Origin: Alisma plantago-aquatica
Lineage: Eukaryota > Streptophyta > Magnoliopsida > Alismatales > Alismataceae
Assembly: GCA_963693085.1 (NCBI GenBank)
Contig: OY856413.1
Span: 745,577,056 to 745,641,055 of the forward strand
Reading direction: 5' to 3'
Length of the DNA: 64,000 nt
The notes under the pieces were generated by a model, which had not been told where the DNA came from, did not search any database, and was given only the letters and a program-made list of their open reading frames with translations. Of this stretch, positions 22,641 to 35,422 are shown piece after piece. The position numbers were made by a program, and so were the translations under genes. The stretch's first letter is position 1; the number at the start of each line of letters is the position of its first letter.

Positions 22641-25600
22641 TGTAACGACCCTGCCTCCCGGTGACCCCCAATTAAGGGAGACTAAGAGGTCAAAGCCGTT
22701 ATCCCAATTTCCCAGATCAAAGGTTTGACAAATAACCAGTAATAATTATCAAATTCTACCAGACTATATTGAAAAGATGTACTAAAATAAAACTTTGCAT
22801 ACCTTTTTCAAAAACTTGGATATCTACTTCTATCCACATTTGGACTCTATTCTAACTAATCCTCCTTGCTCTTTATTTCTTAATTCACAATATGCCACTT
22901 TACTGTTTGTCCTTTGTAATTTGTACCTAAAATGCCGACAAAAAAAACGTCAGTCAGCATAAATGAATATGCCAGTATGTGGGGAAAACAATAATCATGC
23001 AATTAACTGTACAACATATTGCAGTCAATTATGATTTAACAAACAACTTTACATTTTAAACATAACTGCTCAATCCATCCATACCCTAGCCTCTGCGCTG
23101 TCCCTGCAGTGGACCTGGATGCTACCTTCCTTATGGTAGATCCCCATTAAACCCCTCATGATCCTACCTAAAAGGTGAATCAATTTCTAGGGTTGAGTCA
23201 CATGGCGCTACCCATAGGTAGCCCACTCCCTAACTCATGGTGTGCTAAAGAGTCTCATGGCACTACACACGAGTAGCCCAATTTCTAACTCACGATAACC
23301 TGATGTCCTACTTAACAAGTAGGCCCTGTACTAGGTTACCCTTTTCATCATTAGCAAAGCCACAAAGGAGGACCAGCATCTGATCCAGTCATGTATATAT
23401 ATGTATGGTGATAATCATAGTCACTTTATTGTTGCATGAAATAAAAGTCATCCAAGCAGTTATTTTCAGACAACTGATAAAACATCCAGGAATCGCCGTG
23501 AAACTAAAGCGATTAACCATAAGCGTAACCACATACCTGATCCAGAGCAACTTGATGTCCAAGCAATAATATTCAAGAACAATCAATCAAGCAATCATCA
23601 ATATCATGAAATTAACGCATAACATCCAAGTGTCATTATTTTATCCAAAACATTCTCAAGTTCGACTTGGATTCCACCTTATGATTTCTAGGCCAACTTT
23701 AGGGTTTTATTAGGGTTTTGGCCTTCATTATGCATTTATCACTTTTAATGCTCTTTTAGTCCACCAACCCTAATTTCATCATCATAGGACAAAATAAAAG
23801 TCAATTAAGTCCATTATGCCTCTTTTACACTACCGTCTTTATCCTTTTAAGTCATGACATGATCATTAAGGCCAATTATCATCTTAGGCTTCTTTCAAAT
23901 TAACAAATTATCTTTCATATAGTCTAAATCACATATGAACTCTATTTATCACTAATTCCACATTTATCCATTAGAAAACCCTAATTACCATATTATGGGT
24001 ATTTATCCACAATTAGAAACTTTTATACTTGAAATAGCTTAAAATCATCATATCTCATCTTTATTCAAGAATTTGAGCAATTGAAGTCATTAAGAGTCAT
24101 AATTACTGAGATTAGGGTTTCAAGTCCCTTTAAAGCATATTCATGTACATGGAATCTTAAATTAATGAAACTATGCATAAAGATCACCCTTTTAGATCCA
24201 ATGTGCCCTTTTTATAATCAAAAGGTTAATATCAACTTTAAACATCCATTTAACCCTTCCTAAACCATTAATCATCATGGATTAGGGTTTCTTAATCATT
24301 AAAGCATTAAAGTTGATAACTTCAGCTACTTTTCAAATTTCAAGAGGAACTAGGCTTCAAATATAATTTCATTGTGTTTCTCTCATTCTGAGGATAATTT
24401 TTCATATAGGACTTGTCTCATTCTGAGTTTCCTAGAATCAGTAATGGTTTTTGCAAATAAAACAATATTGGACCAATAATATCGTGCCATGTGGGCAACT
24501 TATACATACCTTTCAGCATTGAGCCTACATTATAACAAAAGGACTATTTTTCCCTCCTGCTGTGGGTTTCTCCTTCACACGCTAGGGGGTGTTTTAGCCC
24601 AAACTATTTGAGCCGTCTTCCTCCTCTCGACGACGCGTTAATGCCACTGCAACGTTGGGTTTCTGCTGTGACCAGGTTACCCTCTGGGGTGGGGTGGACC
24701 GTGCGAGGGTTCCTACCCCTATGTAGCCTCCTGCTGCATACGACCATGCCATAGTTTGGGGCCAAGACAACCTGGTCGATGAGGACCAAAGCTGAGAATA
24801 GTTCTCATTTGCAGAGAAAACCTCCTTGGTAGAGGTCGCAGCCAACGAAGGAAGAAGGGGAGGGAGGAGATTTCATCAACCCCGAAGCTTCTCTGGGAAC
24901 TAAGAATCTCCTACGGACACCTCTCTAGGCAAGGGCATGTCTTTCACCTAAGGATAGGTCTGCGGTGGTCCAACGACTGCAGATCTTTCTTCCTTCCGGT
25001 AGAGTTGGCGTCAGCCTTGTTACTCGATGCATCCTTGGCATCGTCAGGTGATGTATCCAGGGTTGGCAAGGTTACGAGGACCGTGGCCAGGGATTGGCTT
25101 TCTACATACAACCATGGTTGGCTTTCATGTTTCCACATAGAGGAGTATTGTTGGGGTCCTTTTATATCTGTAAACTATGCGGAACCCTAGTGGTTAATAT
25201 GAGATAGAGAAAGCGTGGGCATTGTTAACCACCTATATCCTTGTTACTCAAAAGGCAACCTGTAGCCTTCCATCCATGTATAGAACTCTTTAAGTGTTAT
25301 CCTCTTGATTTGTCAATTTCACCACAAAAAGTTACTATGTTCCTAATCAAATTTGGCAACTAAAAGCTGTTAAGGAAAGTATTGTTTTGTGGATTCCTTA
25401 TTGTATAAGAAATCTAGATTATTCCCTAATTTCTTAGGATTTCCTCTCTCTCTTTCTTTCTTTGTTTCTATTTTCATTATTTTGATTTCCTCTCTTAATA
25501 TAAATTATGTGGAACGGAAAATCATTTCATTGTGGTCACCCATGCCACTTTTTAGAAACTTCTACACAGTTTTCATATATGCACATAATTATCTTTAATT

Positions 25601-25807
25601 TCATTTTTCTTATCCTATTCAAGGATTTCTTTTCTTTTAATATATTGGACTTACTACCTCAGTAGGGTCCACAAAAACACATGTACAAAGAAAATAATGC
25701 AACAAAATTTCATTCAATACATATAATTCATACAATTCCCATAATCATACATTTATTGGGAAATTTGCATTTTCCACCATAAGAACTCAAAAATTGGGGT
25801 TGTAACA
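22641..25807 (-). repeat. 3' LTR of element A
   Basis: 3,167 bp, TGTAACGACC to TTGTAACA. It contains a TATA box (minus GATATAAAAGGACC, about 25157-25168) followed on the minus strand by a GC-rich leader (about 24600-25130). Short ORFs there are mirrored in the other LTR but show no domain. Confidence 0.9.
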
Positions 25808-26316
25808 TCCTTTCCCTCTTATACGAATTTGTCCCTCAAAATTCCACCAAACATATAAACAATTCAGGATAAGACTTTTCCATCATTGGCCCCTATCTGG
25901 CTTTACCCTATCCATGGTGCTTCTAAAGAACCTTTATCATTGCATATTCATTTTTTTGAGTTCTTTCACCTTGGCATCTATAATCCTCACAGGTGACTCA
26001 AGACATTTCCACCTCCCTTGGGGCTCACTAGGTTCATTGCTCAGCACATGGCTCAGGTACCTCACATAGTGCTCTAAATTAGACACATGGAACTCATCAC
26101 GTTATCCTGAGGGGAAAGGATAAACCTAACCATTTCCACCAATCCATCTCAAATGGATCCATGTATAGGGAACCTAGCTTTTTTTCCCCAGCTATAGCTC
26201 AGAGGGGTCATATTTTCATATCACATATTATCCCACAGCGAACTGCATGTCAGTCTACTTTGTATCAGCTCACGACTCATGTCATCCCTGGGCTCTCTTT
26301 TCCAGCCATTACACGA

Positions 26317-26526
26317 TCAAAGCGACTTCATCTGCATACACTGTGGTCTTTTCTGACCTTCGTGAGATCCCTTCACCAACATCATCTTTATGAAGTGGTG
26401 ACTGACACAACCTCTCTTATAGGGCTTCTTTACATCCCAATACTGGCTATGGTGGTTATAACCACATCTTACATAGGACAAGGACTGTCTCCGTGTATCA
26501 CCATGAATGAGCACACATGCTCTCAT
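26317..26526 (-). pseudogene. Gag zinc-knuckle relic in element A
   Basis: A 69-codon minus-strand frame contains CGYNHHSQ and, further on, CVSHHFIK followed by KGSHEGQKR. Spacing and the final basic phrase resemble the pair of zinc knuckles ending chromovirus gag, with several Cys lost. The equivalent place in B (about 55870-56110) reads similarly but with an in-frame stop. It lies about 0.5 kb from the purine tract, as if pol had been deleted between gag and the 3' end. Confidence 0.4.
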
Positions 26527-29500
26527 CAGACCCTCTAGTCTAGATCATACTAACCATTAGTTAGAGGTGATAAACTGTACTAACATCGAGTTCTTCATGT
26601 ATCTACATCCACTTCATGGAAGTGAATCTTTAGGTCATACTCACGAACTTTTGAACTCACATCATGGTGTAGTTGAACCATCTCTCTCTCTCTCTCTCTC
26701 TTACATGTAGTTCAACTGGATCTATCCCATGATAGTATTCTTTCTTTCTCTTAGATCATGTCATCTAGGTAAGGCGATCTACCATAACCCATATTGCATG
26801 TTGACCTTCCTTGGTCCAGGGGAGACTTACCACAACATCCATAGTGATGAGGACTCTTTATCCTCTATATCAACTTATTGGGTTACTGGTGTTTGTCCTT
26901 CACCTCCTGGCATGCATGTCGACAAGCCACATGCAACTTCATCTTAGGCATCCAAAGTACTACTACCACTTATCATCTTAGTAGTACCACGGTGTATGGT
27001 GAACTTAAAATCATGATCTCTTGTATGTCATGATTCCTTAAGGTCGATCCTCAGAAACCCTAAAACACTCTAGTTGGGGTTTCATCACCTCCTTTCCATA
27101 GAAGTGCATATGAGGTTCTACAACCATCCTTCCATCATGAAAAGCCCTAGGCTGGATAACTAGGCAACCACTAACTCGATCAACGGATCTCGTTACATCT
27201 GAGTGTTAGCCAAACATATCTCACAACTTAGGATTCACCTAACCACCTCTTCCAGCCTGCCCACTAGCTAAACTAGACAGTTGCATCTCAACCAGAGCAT
27301 CCATTACCACCTCACATCCTTTTGTATAAGGTAATTTTGAAGACATACACCTTCATGTATTCCACTTATTATCTCATCTCAAACTCTAAGTCTATCTTCA
27401 TCAAGAAAACTCAGAGCTCATCATCTTAGTTATCGATCTCAACCTTGTATATCTCATTTATTCCACATAGCTTATGATAAACACATCCTCATATGATGAC
27501 TACCTTAGTTCTCCATCCACATATCGTACACTCCACAAGGGTACATTATTACCTCTATCCTCATACCTCATAGCAATGTTTCAACTCACATCATCTTTAT
27601 ACTTGGTGTATGACATGCGTACTATCCTATCTCTCACTCCCATAACATGAGGAAATATGCATTTGGCAGCCATCCAAACCCAAAGTTCTTCCTGTTCCAA
27701 GAGTAGAGATGGTACATCCCACATCACCAATACACCTTGGAAACATGCATCACATGTCTCTACATCATGAACATCACGACATCAAGGTTACTTCCATGGA
27801 AAACTGATCTCGAACCCACTTGGGTCATCATACCATCCTTGGTCATCTCCTCTAGGTCTGTAGGGTGCTGAAACTTTTGGGGTCATCCCTCTTCCCTTAT
27901 GCATCCAGAGAGTGCCCTCCTCATCTGCCCTTTGGGTCTCATGAGTTCATGAAGGTGATCAATCTCCTAACCCATGGCCCTCAGACAATGATAGCTATTA
28001 CCTCCCTACCCTATGGTCATGAGCAACTAGGGAATTAGGCAACTCCTACTTCCATCGGTCTTATACCTACCTGACCCTAGGATAGACTTAGGATTCTAAT
28101 ATAGTACATGTCCAACTTAGAACCTTACCCCAGTCTCCATCATCTCTATCTGCATTCATGGGATGACTTTCATCCTTCTATAAGGGTCATGGCAACCTAA
28201 CTACCTCAGTCAGACCCCATACTGGCTACCTCCATGCTAACACATCCACATGCACTTAGAGATGGTTATCTATGGGTTTACAGGTTTATTCTCATACCAT
28301 GTACTCTCCACTTAGCTTTTCAAGATCCTATGAGACCTCTTTAGGTTACTTAAAACCTAACAAAAACTGATACATACCCTACAGAAGGGTTCTCTCCCAG
28401 GATGGGAGGAAACTATCTCTTGATAGCAACCAAGGTCACAAACATCCTTATGTCTAGGGTTTACCTCAATATGAGCATGCTTAACCCAGTCAAGCTACTA
28501 AGGCACGTAGAATACCTCCTAAACCATGCCAGGTCTCCATGATAGGTCATACTTGTTCTCATTCCTCAACATTGGACCAAGATCATACCTACCCATGTCA
28601 CCAACTTAGATGTGAATGGTTCATCAAACATACCTTAAACTTAAGGGGTTTCCATTTCCTCTAAACATGAGGAGTGCCATGCTCAAATCTATAGAAACTC
28701 AAATCTCATCATGAGAATTAGGTACACCACTTCCCCTCTTAGGCCTAGGAACCCTAGGTTCACTTTTCTGATGTCCAACTACATGCTCAACCCTACAACC
28801 ACGTACCAAGCATGTTCAAGGTATGGCATGCACTTCCTATTATCATTCCACTTGAAAAATACTTCATAGTGGAGTCCTCCTCAAGGACAACCAACTAGGT
28901 ATAAGACCTCACAACTTGTTACTAAAGCTCTCCAGGGTCTAAGGAACCCTTCTTCCTATCCTTAAAAGATAAGCACCTATATCATCTGCACATAGGTACC
29001 AGTAGCCTCATCCTCTCTCTAGGGTTTGGTTCCTCTAAAGACAACCAAGATGCCATCAACCTCTAGGGATCATGCATGAGGCAACCACAACCATCCAATC
29101 AGGTTGCATCATCCTCAACTCCCCACCTGTTCCTCATATCTCGGAGTCTAAGCTTCCAACCTTCTCGCTTGGGGTCCTGCTCTCTCTCTCTCTAGAGCTA
29201 ACCCTACAAACAACCTTACTACTAGAGGTCCTCTCTCCATGAATGTGGATCAAGCTCACAAGTATACCCCTACATGGGTGAAGCCTATGTTCAAACTTGT
29301 GTTCACTCAAGATTATCCATAGCTCTTTATGCTTATCTCATAAGCTATCCAACATGCCTTTCTGGCCAGGGTTTTAACCTACTACCAACACTACTCACGT
29401 ACTCTCGATGCATACTATTCCATGCCCATATAAGCCCATAGGGTGTTCTATATGTTCTTAACGAACCTATTCAATGAAGGGGTTATCCTTCACCCTAACA

Positions 29501-30070
29501 TATACGGCCCTTCCCAGGTTTGGGTCGCCAAAAGGTACTAGGCCAGCCAGCCTCACATGGCTCAAACTATCGTAGGGATTAAAACTTCCATCTCATCATG
29601 CCATCTCTCTCTCTAACCACCACTTAGGGTTAGGGTTAGCATCATCCTCATAAGATGTGCCAGGTCTCTACCTATAATGGATGTCTCTACCTCCATGACT
29701 AACTCTCTCTACTCATCCTCCTGACAAGAAGGTCTAACCTCAGGTCTCTCTAGAGGGCATGACAACACATTTCATATGACCTAAGCATGCAACTAATCTT
29801 TAGTTTATGCTTAACTATTAAGCTTATGTCCATGACATCTTGTTTACATGATTTTCATTAATTTGGTGGAGGATTCCTTAACCTTATTATACATACCCTA
29901 TCCTCAAGAGGGTGAGGAAGAGAGAGAAAACCCTAAACCTTAGAATCTTAACAGAATTAGGGTTAGAAGGAATGAAAATAGATGAGAGAGTCCTAAAGGT
30001 ATCTTATTTCGAGTCAGATCCTAAGACATTGGCCAGGCAGTCACACACATCTGAGAGTCCTTGTATTCCG

Positions 30071-30129
30071 ACTAGTGGTGCGGAGGAAAATATTGCCAAC
30101 CCCCAGACGTGATCCTTTTCTAGACACCT
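30071..30129 (-). promoter_or_regulatory. Shared leader block, element A
   Basis: Contains GGAGGAAAATATTGCCAAC and GATCCTTTTCTAGACACCT (plus reading), also present near the primer site of B and in both D internal regions. The function is unknown; RNA packaging, dimerisation or splicing are possibilities. Confidence 0.55.
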
Positions 30130-30218
30130 ATGTCTTTCGAAAAATCCTCTAATAACTCCCTCAGTTCTATGGAATTTGTAAAATTTAATAATTACTAAAG
30201 ATTAAATGAGGAACCAAT

Positions 30219-30230
30219 GCTGTGATACCA
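30219..30230 (-). other. Primer-binding site of element A
   Basis: Minus strand TGGTATCACAGC, one base off the initiator-tRNA-Met site, two bases from the LTR edge. Confidence 0.85.
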
Positions 30231-30232
30231 AA

Positions 30233-33200
30233 TGTAATGACCCCACCTCCCGGTAACCCCCAATTAAGGGAGACTAAGAGGTCAGAGTCGTTATCCCAAT
30301 TTCCTAGATCAAAGATTCGACAAATAATCAATAATAATTATCAAATTATACCAGACTATACTGAAAAGCAGTACTAAAATAAAACTTTGCATACCTTTTT
30401 TAAAAACATGGATATCTACTTCTATCCACATCTAGACTCTATTCTAACTAATCCTCCTTGCTCTTTATTTCTTAATTCACAATATGCCACTTTACTGTTT
30501 GTCCTTTTCAATTTGTACCTAAAACGCCGACAAGAAAAACGTCGATCAGCATAAATGAATATGCCGGTATGTGGGGGAAACAATAATCGTTCAATTAACT
30601 GTACAACATATTGTAGTCAATTATGATTTAACAAACAAATTTATGTTTTAAACACAACTGCTCAATCCATCCATACCCTAGCCTCTGCGCTGTCCCTACA
30701 GTGGACCTAGATGCTACCTTCCTTATGGTAGATCCCCATTAAACCCCTCATGATCCTACCTAAAAGGTGAATCAATTTCTAGGGTTGAGTCGCATGGTGC
30801 TACCCATAGGTAGCCCACTCCCTAACTCATGGTGTGCTAAAGAGTCTCATGGCACTACACATGGGTAACCCAATTTCTAACTCACGATAACCTGATGTCC
30901 TACTTAACAAGTAGGCCCTGTACTAGGTTACCCTTTTCTTCATTAGCAAAGCCACAGAGGAGGACCAGGATCTGAGCCAGTCATGTATATATGTATGGTT
31001 ATAATCATAATCACTTTATAGTTGCATGAAATAAAAGTCATCCAAGTAGTTATTTTCAGACAACCGATAAAACATCCGGGAATTGCCATGAAACTAAAGC
31101 GATTAACCATAAGCGTAACCACATACCTGATCTAGAGCAACTTGATGTCCAAGCAATAATATTCAAGAACAATCAATCAAGCAATCATCAATATCTTGAA
31201 ATTAATGCATAACATCCGAGTGTCATTGTTTTATCCAAAACATTCTCAAGATCGACTTGGATTCCACCTTATGATTTCTAGTCTAACTTTAAGGTTTTAT
31301 TAGGGTTTTGGCCTTCATTATGCATTTGTCACTTTTAATGCTCTTTTAGTCCACAAACCCTAATTTCAACATCATAGGCACAGTTAAAAGTCAATTAAGT
31401 CCATTATGCCTCTTTTACACTATCGTCTTTATCAGTTTTAAGTCATGACACGATCATTAAAGCCAATTATCATCTTAAGCTTCTTTCAAATTAATAACTT
31501 ATCTTTCATATAGTCTAAATCACATATGAACTCTATTTATCACTAATTCCACATTTATCCATTAGAAAACCCTAATTACCATATTATGGGTATTTATCCA
31601 CAATTAGAAACTTTTATACTTGAAATAGCTTAAAATCATCATATCTCAGCTTTATTCAAGAATTCAAGAAATTAAAGTCATTAAGAGTCATAATTACCGA
31701 GATTAGGGTTTCAAGGCCCTTTAAAGCATATTCATGTACATACATGGAATCTTAAATTAATAAAACTATGCATAAAGATCACCCTTTTAGATCTAATGGG
31801 CCCTTTTTATAATCAACATGTTAATATCAACTTTAAACATCCATTTAACCATTCCGAAACCATTGATCATCATGGATTAGGGTTTCTTAATCATTAAAGC
31901 ATTAAAGTTGATAACTTCAACTACTTTTCAAATTGCAAGAGGAATTAGGATTCAAATATAATTTCTTTGTGTTCCTCTCATTCTGAGTATAAATTTTCAT
32001 ATAGGACTTGTCTCAATCCGAGTTTCCCAGAATTAGTTATGATTTTTGCAAATAAAACAATATTGGACCAATAGTAACGTGCCACATGGGCAACTTATAC
32101 ATACCTTTCAACATTGAGCCTACATTATAACGAAAGGACTATTTTGCCCTCCTGATGTGGGTTGCTCCTTCACACTCTAGGGGGTGTTTTGGTCCAAACT
32201 ATTTGAGCCATCTTCCTCCTCTCGACGATGCATTGCTTCCGCCGCAACTTTGGGTTTCCACCGTGACCAAGTTACCCTCCGGGGTGGAGTGGACCGCGCG
32301 AGGGTTCCTACCCATCTGTAGCCTCCTGCCACATGTGACCATTCCATAGTTTGGGGCCAAGATAGCCTGGTCGACGAGGACCAGAGCTGAGAATAGTTCT
32401 CGTTTGTAGAGAAAACCTCCTTGGCAGAGGTCGCAACCAACGGAGGAAGAAGGGGAGGGAGGAAATTTCATCAACCCCGAAGCTTCTCTGGGAACTAAGA
32501 ATCTCATGTGGACACCTCTCCAGGCAAGGGCATGTCTTTCACCTAAGGATAGGTCTGCGATGGTTCAATGACTGCAGATCTTTCTTCCTTCCGGTAGAGT
32601 TGGCGTCACCCTTGTTACTCGATGCATCCTTGGCATCGTCAGGTGATGTATCCAGGGTTGGCAAGGTTACAAGGACCGTGGCCAAGAATTGGCTTTCTCC
32701 ATACAACCATGGTTGGCTTTCATGTCTCTCGATAGTGGAGTATTGTTGGGGTCCTTTTATATCTGTAAACTATGCGGAACCCTAGTGGTTAATACGAGAA
32801 AGAGAAAGTGTGGGCATTGTTAACCACCGATATCCTTATTACTCAAAAGGCAATCTATACCCTTCCATCCATGTATAGAACTCTTTAAGTGTTATCCTCT
32901 TTATTTGTCTATTTCACCACAAAAATTTACTATTTTCCTAATCAATTTTGGCAACTAAAAGCCATTAAGGGAAGTCTTGTATTTGTGGATTTCTTATTAT
33001 ATAAAGAAATCTAGATTATTCCCTAATTTCTTAGGATTTCCTCTCTCTCTTTATTTTTTTGTTTCTATTTTCATTATTTTGATTTCCTCTCTTAATAGAA
33101 ATTATGTGTATTGGAAAATCATTTCATTGTGGTCACCCATGCCACTTTTTAGAAACTTCTACACAGTTTTCATATATGCACATAATTATCTTTAATTTCA

Positions 33201-33404
33201 CTTTTCTTATTCTATTCAGGGATTTCTTTTCTTTTATTATATTGGACTTACTACCTCAGTAGGGTCCACGAAAACACATGTACAAAGGAAATAATGCAAC
33301 GAAATTTAATTCAATACATATAATTCATACAATTTCCATAATCATACATTTATTGGGAAATTTGCATTTTCCACCATAAGAACTCAAAAATTGGGATTGT
33401 AACA
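30233..33404 (-). repeat. 5' LTR of element A
   Basis: 3,172 bp, TGTAATGACC to TTGTAACA, aligned end to end with 22641-25807. TATA box on the minus strand at about 32755-32765 with a GC-rich leader at 32200-32720. Confidence 0.9.
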
Positions 33405-33409
33405 GGGAG

Positions 33410-34862
33410 GATAAATAATCCATCATTTTGTTCATTTTATCATAAAGTTGAAAAAAGTTACAATGCTCAATGAAATACATGAATAACCAAATGACATAAA
33501 TCTCAAAGTATTTTTACATATTCCCAATGAGACTAAGAATATAATCTATTTCAAGATCATGTCATGTGAAAGCAACGACACCATAGTAAGTACCAAGAGT
33601 TTCCCAATTAAATCTCCGTAGTGGTTAAGGAATAATCTTTAAGAAAAGTGGGCACTCAGGAAAAGTTGATGTGGATAGCTATATGTTGAAGTGGATAGCT
33701 ATGTCTTGAAGTTGTGCCTCTGAGAGTTTTTTATGGTGAAGGTCAGATGGTGGTGCAGGTGGTTGGGAACAGTTAATGTTTGGATTGTGGGGAGGAATTC
33801 TACCAGGATAAAGATGAGTAGGATAGTTATATGGGGTATTAGGAGTTAAGGCTTTCATGTGTTCATTTAGTTATGTCATGGAATGATATTAGTAGTCATG
33901 TGTCTACCTATCGAATAAGCAACCCATTTGAAATATACAAAATCATTTTCATGGATGCAAGAATAGGAGGTGGAGGAATTGGATCTTGTGGAACCTCATC
34001 TTCATTTCGACTATTTGTGACCAAAATCAATTCCTATTTTCTCAAAGGTCTTGAGATCAATTATTTAGAAAACACAATCAGGAACATATTTTAAATCTAA
34101 GAGAATTTGACCAAGAAAATGCTCAATGATTTGTCACACAAAGTCAACAAAAGGAGGGGATCCCTTCAAATCAAACATCTCATGGGAGAGGATTTTAACA
34201 AAGTTAATGGGAATTTGTTCAAGGATATCAAAGATGACATACATGTTATATTGTGGGATTTTGGATTTGTTAACCCCATGCATAGTGTTTGTGATAATGA
34301 TAAAATTGATGATGCGAGCTTCATGGGAGAAAGAAGATGCATAGATGGTACATCTTGTTTCATGATAGGTGTAACTAGGAAGAAGAACAAACTTTTTGAT
34401 AGAGGAAGGAGAAATATCTTCATTTAAATGTTCTTGAAAGATATTATGGGAATCTTTACTAGTGAGGTCAATATAATTGATGAAATTATTTTCATCTTGG
34501 AAAGTAAGTGTAAATATCATTTTCATCAAACTGAAAGGATAGACCGTTAGAAGTATGGGTCTTTGTCTAAGCAAACTTGGTTGGCATAGAATTCATTGAC
34601 AGCTCTAGAAGACCATGAGTTAGGGTTGGGGTAAGAAACTCTTGAAGGTATTGAAATTTAAAGAGTTTACCCAGATCAAGTACCCAAAAAGAAGCAACAT
34701 CCATCAGCCTCGAGGTAGAGGTGTCTTTGAAGACAAGTCGAGTAACTTGTCGAAAACTACAAACTTGATGAAGCTAATGTTGTTGATGATCATTGATTAG
34801 TCACTTGTCTTCCTGTTGGAGAGCTTCTTCTTGTTCCCACCACGAGAAGATGACACCATTTG
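33410..34862 (-). pseudogene. ORF3 (env-like / plant transposon protein) of Copia element F
   Basis: Downstream of the Copia RNase H on the same strand lies a broken ORF. A likely start at 34862 (MVSSSRGGNKKK) is followed by readable stretches. The best-preserved is 34134-34574, with the phrases SHEARIINFIIITNTMHG and MYVIFDILEQIPINFVKIL, resembling the putative plant transposon protein domain found in the extra ORF of Sireviruses. A Pro/His-rich stretch follows (about 33700-33830). Frameshifts are common. The ORF would run into 22640 and below but for insertion A. The role of this ORF in living elements is unsettled; env-like is only positional. Confidence 0.55.
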
Positions 34863-35422
34863 AAGATTGTTGTGGAAGAATGGAGAGGTCTTAATACAAT
34901 GTAGAGAATGAGTGGAAAGGGGTTTTACAGTAGAAAGAAACTCAAAATGGCCAAGAGGATTCATTAGAAATCACCCAAGTAGAGGATAATATGATATCAA
35001 AGGTTGTTGTGGGAATAATGGCTGAGTCGGGCACTTTATACAAGCAACCTATTGATTCTAGTTTGAACTATAGTTCGACTGAGGTGCCCAATGGTCAAGA
35101 AAAGGCTAGTTTTGGCTGAAGCACCACTCAAAACCCTTCAAACAAATCATTGACTAATGGAATTCCCGATGAAACTGTTTGTCAGCCGAGGGACTTCTCA
35201 GTCAAACTATTGGTCAACCAAGAGTGTGACTAATTGAGACAATTTGAGCATTATTTTGTCCAGTAAAACAAACTAGTTTATGAAATAAATTGCATATGAT
35301 GGTAAAATGCATATGAATCATAAATAATTTTTAATCAAATTTAGAACAATATTTAATTTATTTCAAAAAAATAACATCTCCAAGAGGAACAATATTTAAT
35401 TTATTTCAAATTCCCAAAATTG
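34863..35422 (-). other. Spacer between pol and ORF3 of element F
   Basis: 560 bp, AT-rich, with no recognisable domain or regulatory site. Confidence 0.5.

Larger units (their letters stand above)
25808..30232 (-). mobile_element. Non-coding internal region of element A
   Basis: 4.4 kb, homologous to the internal region of B (53572-59762 minus LTR J). No reverse transcriptase, integrase or protease motif is visible. It has a (TC)n run at 26680-26701, a gag relic near 26317-26526, two TTAGGG units near 29625 (also in B), and the shared leader block at 30071-30129. Confidence 0.8.
22636..33409 (-). mobile_element. Complete non-autonomous Gypsy element A (LARD-like)
   Basis: LTRs at 22641-25807 and 30233-33404 flank a 4.4-kb internal region, with exact GGGAG duplications at 22636-22640 and 33405-33409. 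The purine tract (minus AAGAGGGAAAGGA) is beside the left LTR, and the initiator-tRNA-Met primer site is beside the right LTR, so the element is minus-strand. No ORF over about 130 codons exists inside. The sequence just before the purine tract (GAATTTTGAGGGACAAATTC) resembles the 3' end of chromovirus-type Gypsy elements. In the first 160 bp, the two LTRs differ at about 15 sites, mostly transitions, so the insertion is not recent. Confidence 0.9.

Noticed and set aside
22369..22728. 119-codon plus-strand ORF
   Set aside because: It crosses the insertion point of element A at 22641 and has no domain.
26161..26538. 125-codon plus-strand ORF in A as a real protein
   Set aside because: It is antisense to a gag-knuckle relic and not kept as an ORF in B.
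26680..26701. (TC)n run as a regulatory element
   Set aside because: A simple microsatellite, much shorter at the same position in B (near 56265).
22641..33404. 3.2-kb direct repeats as a segmental duplication
   Set aside because: TG/CA ends, primer site, purine tract and GGGAG duplications show they are LTRs.
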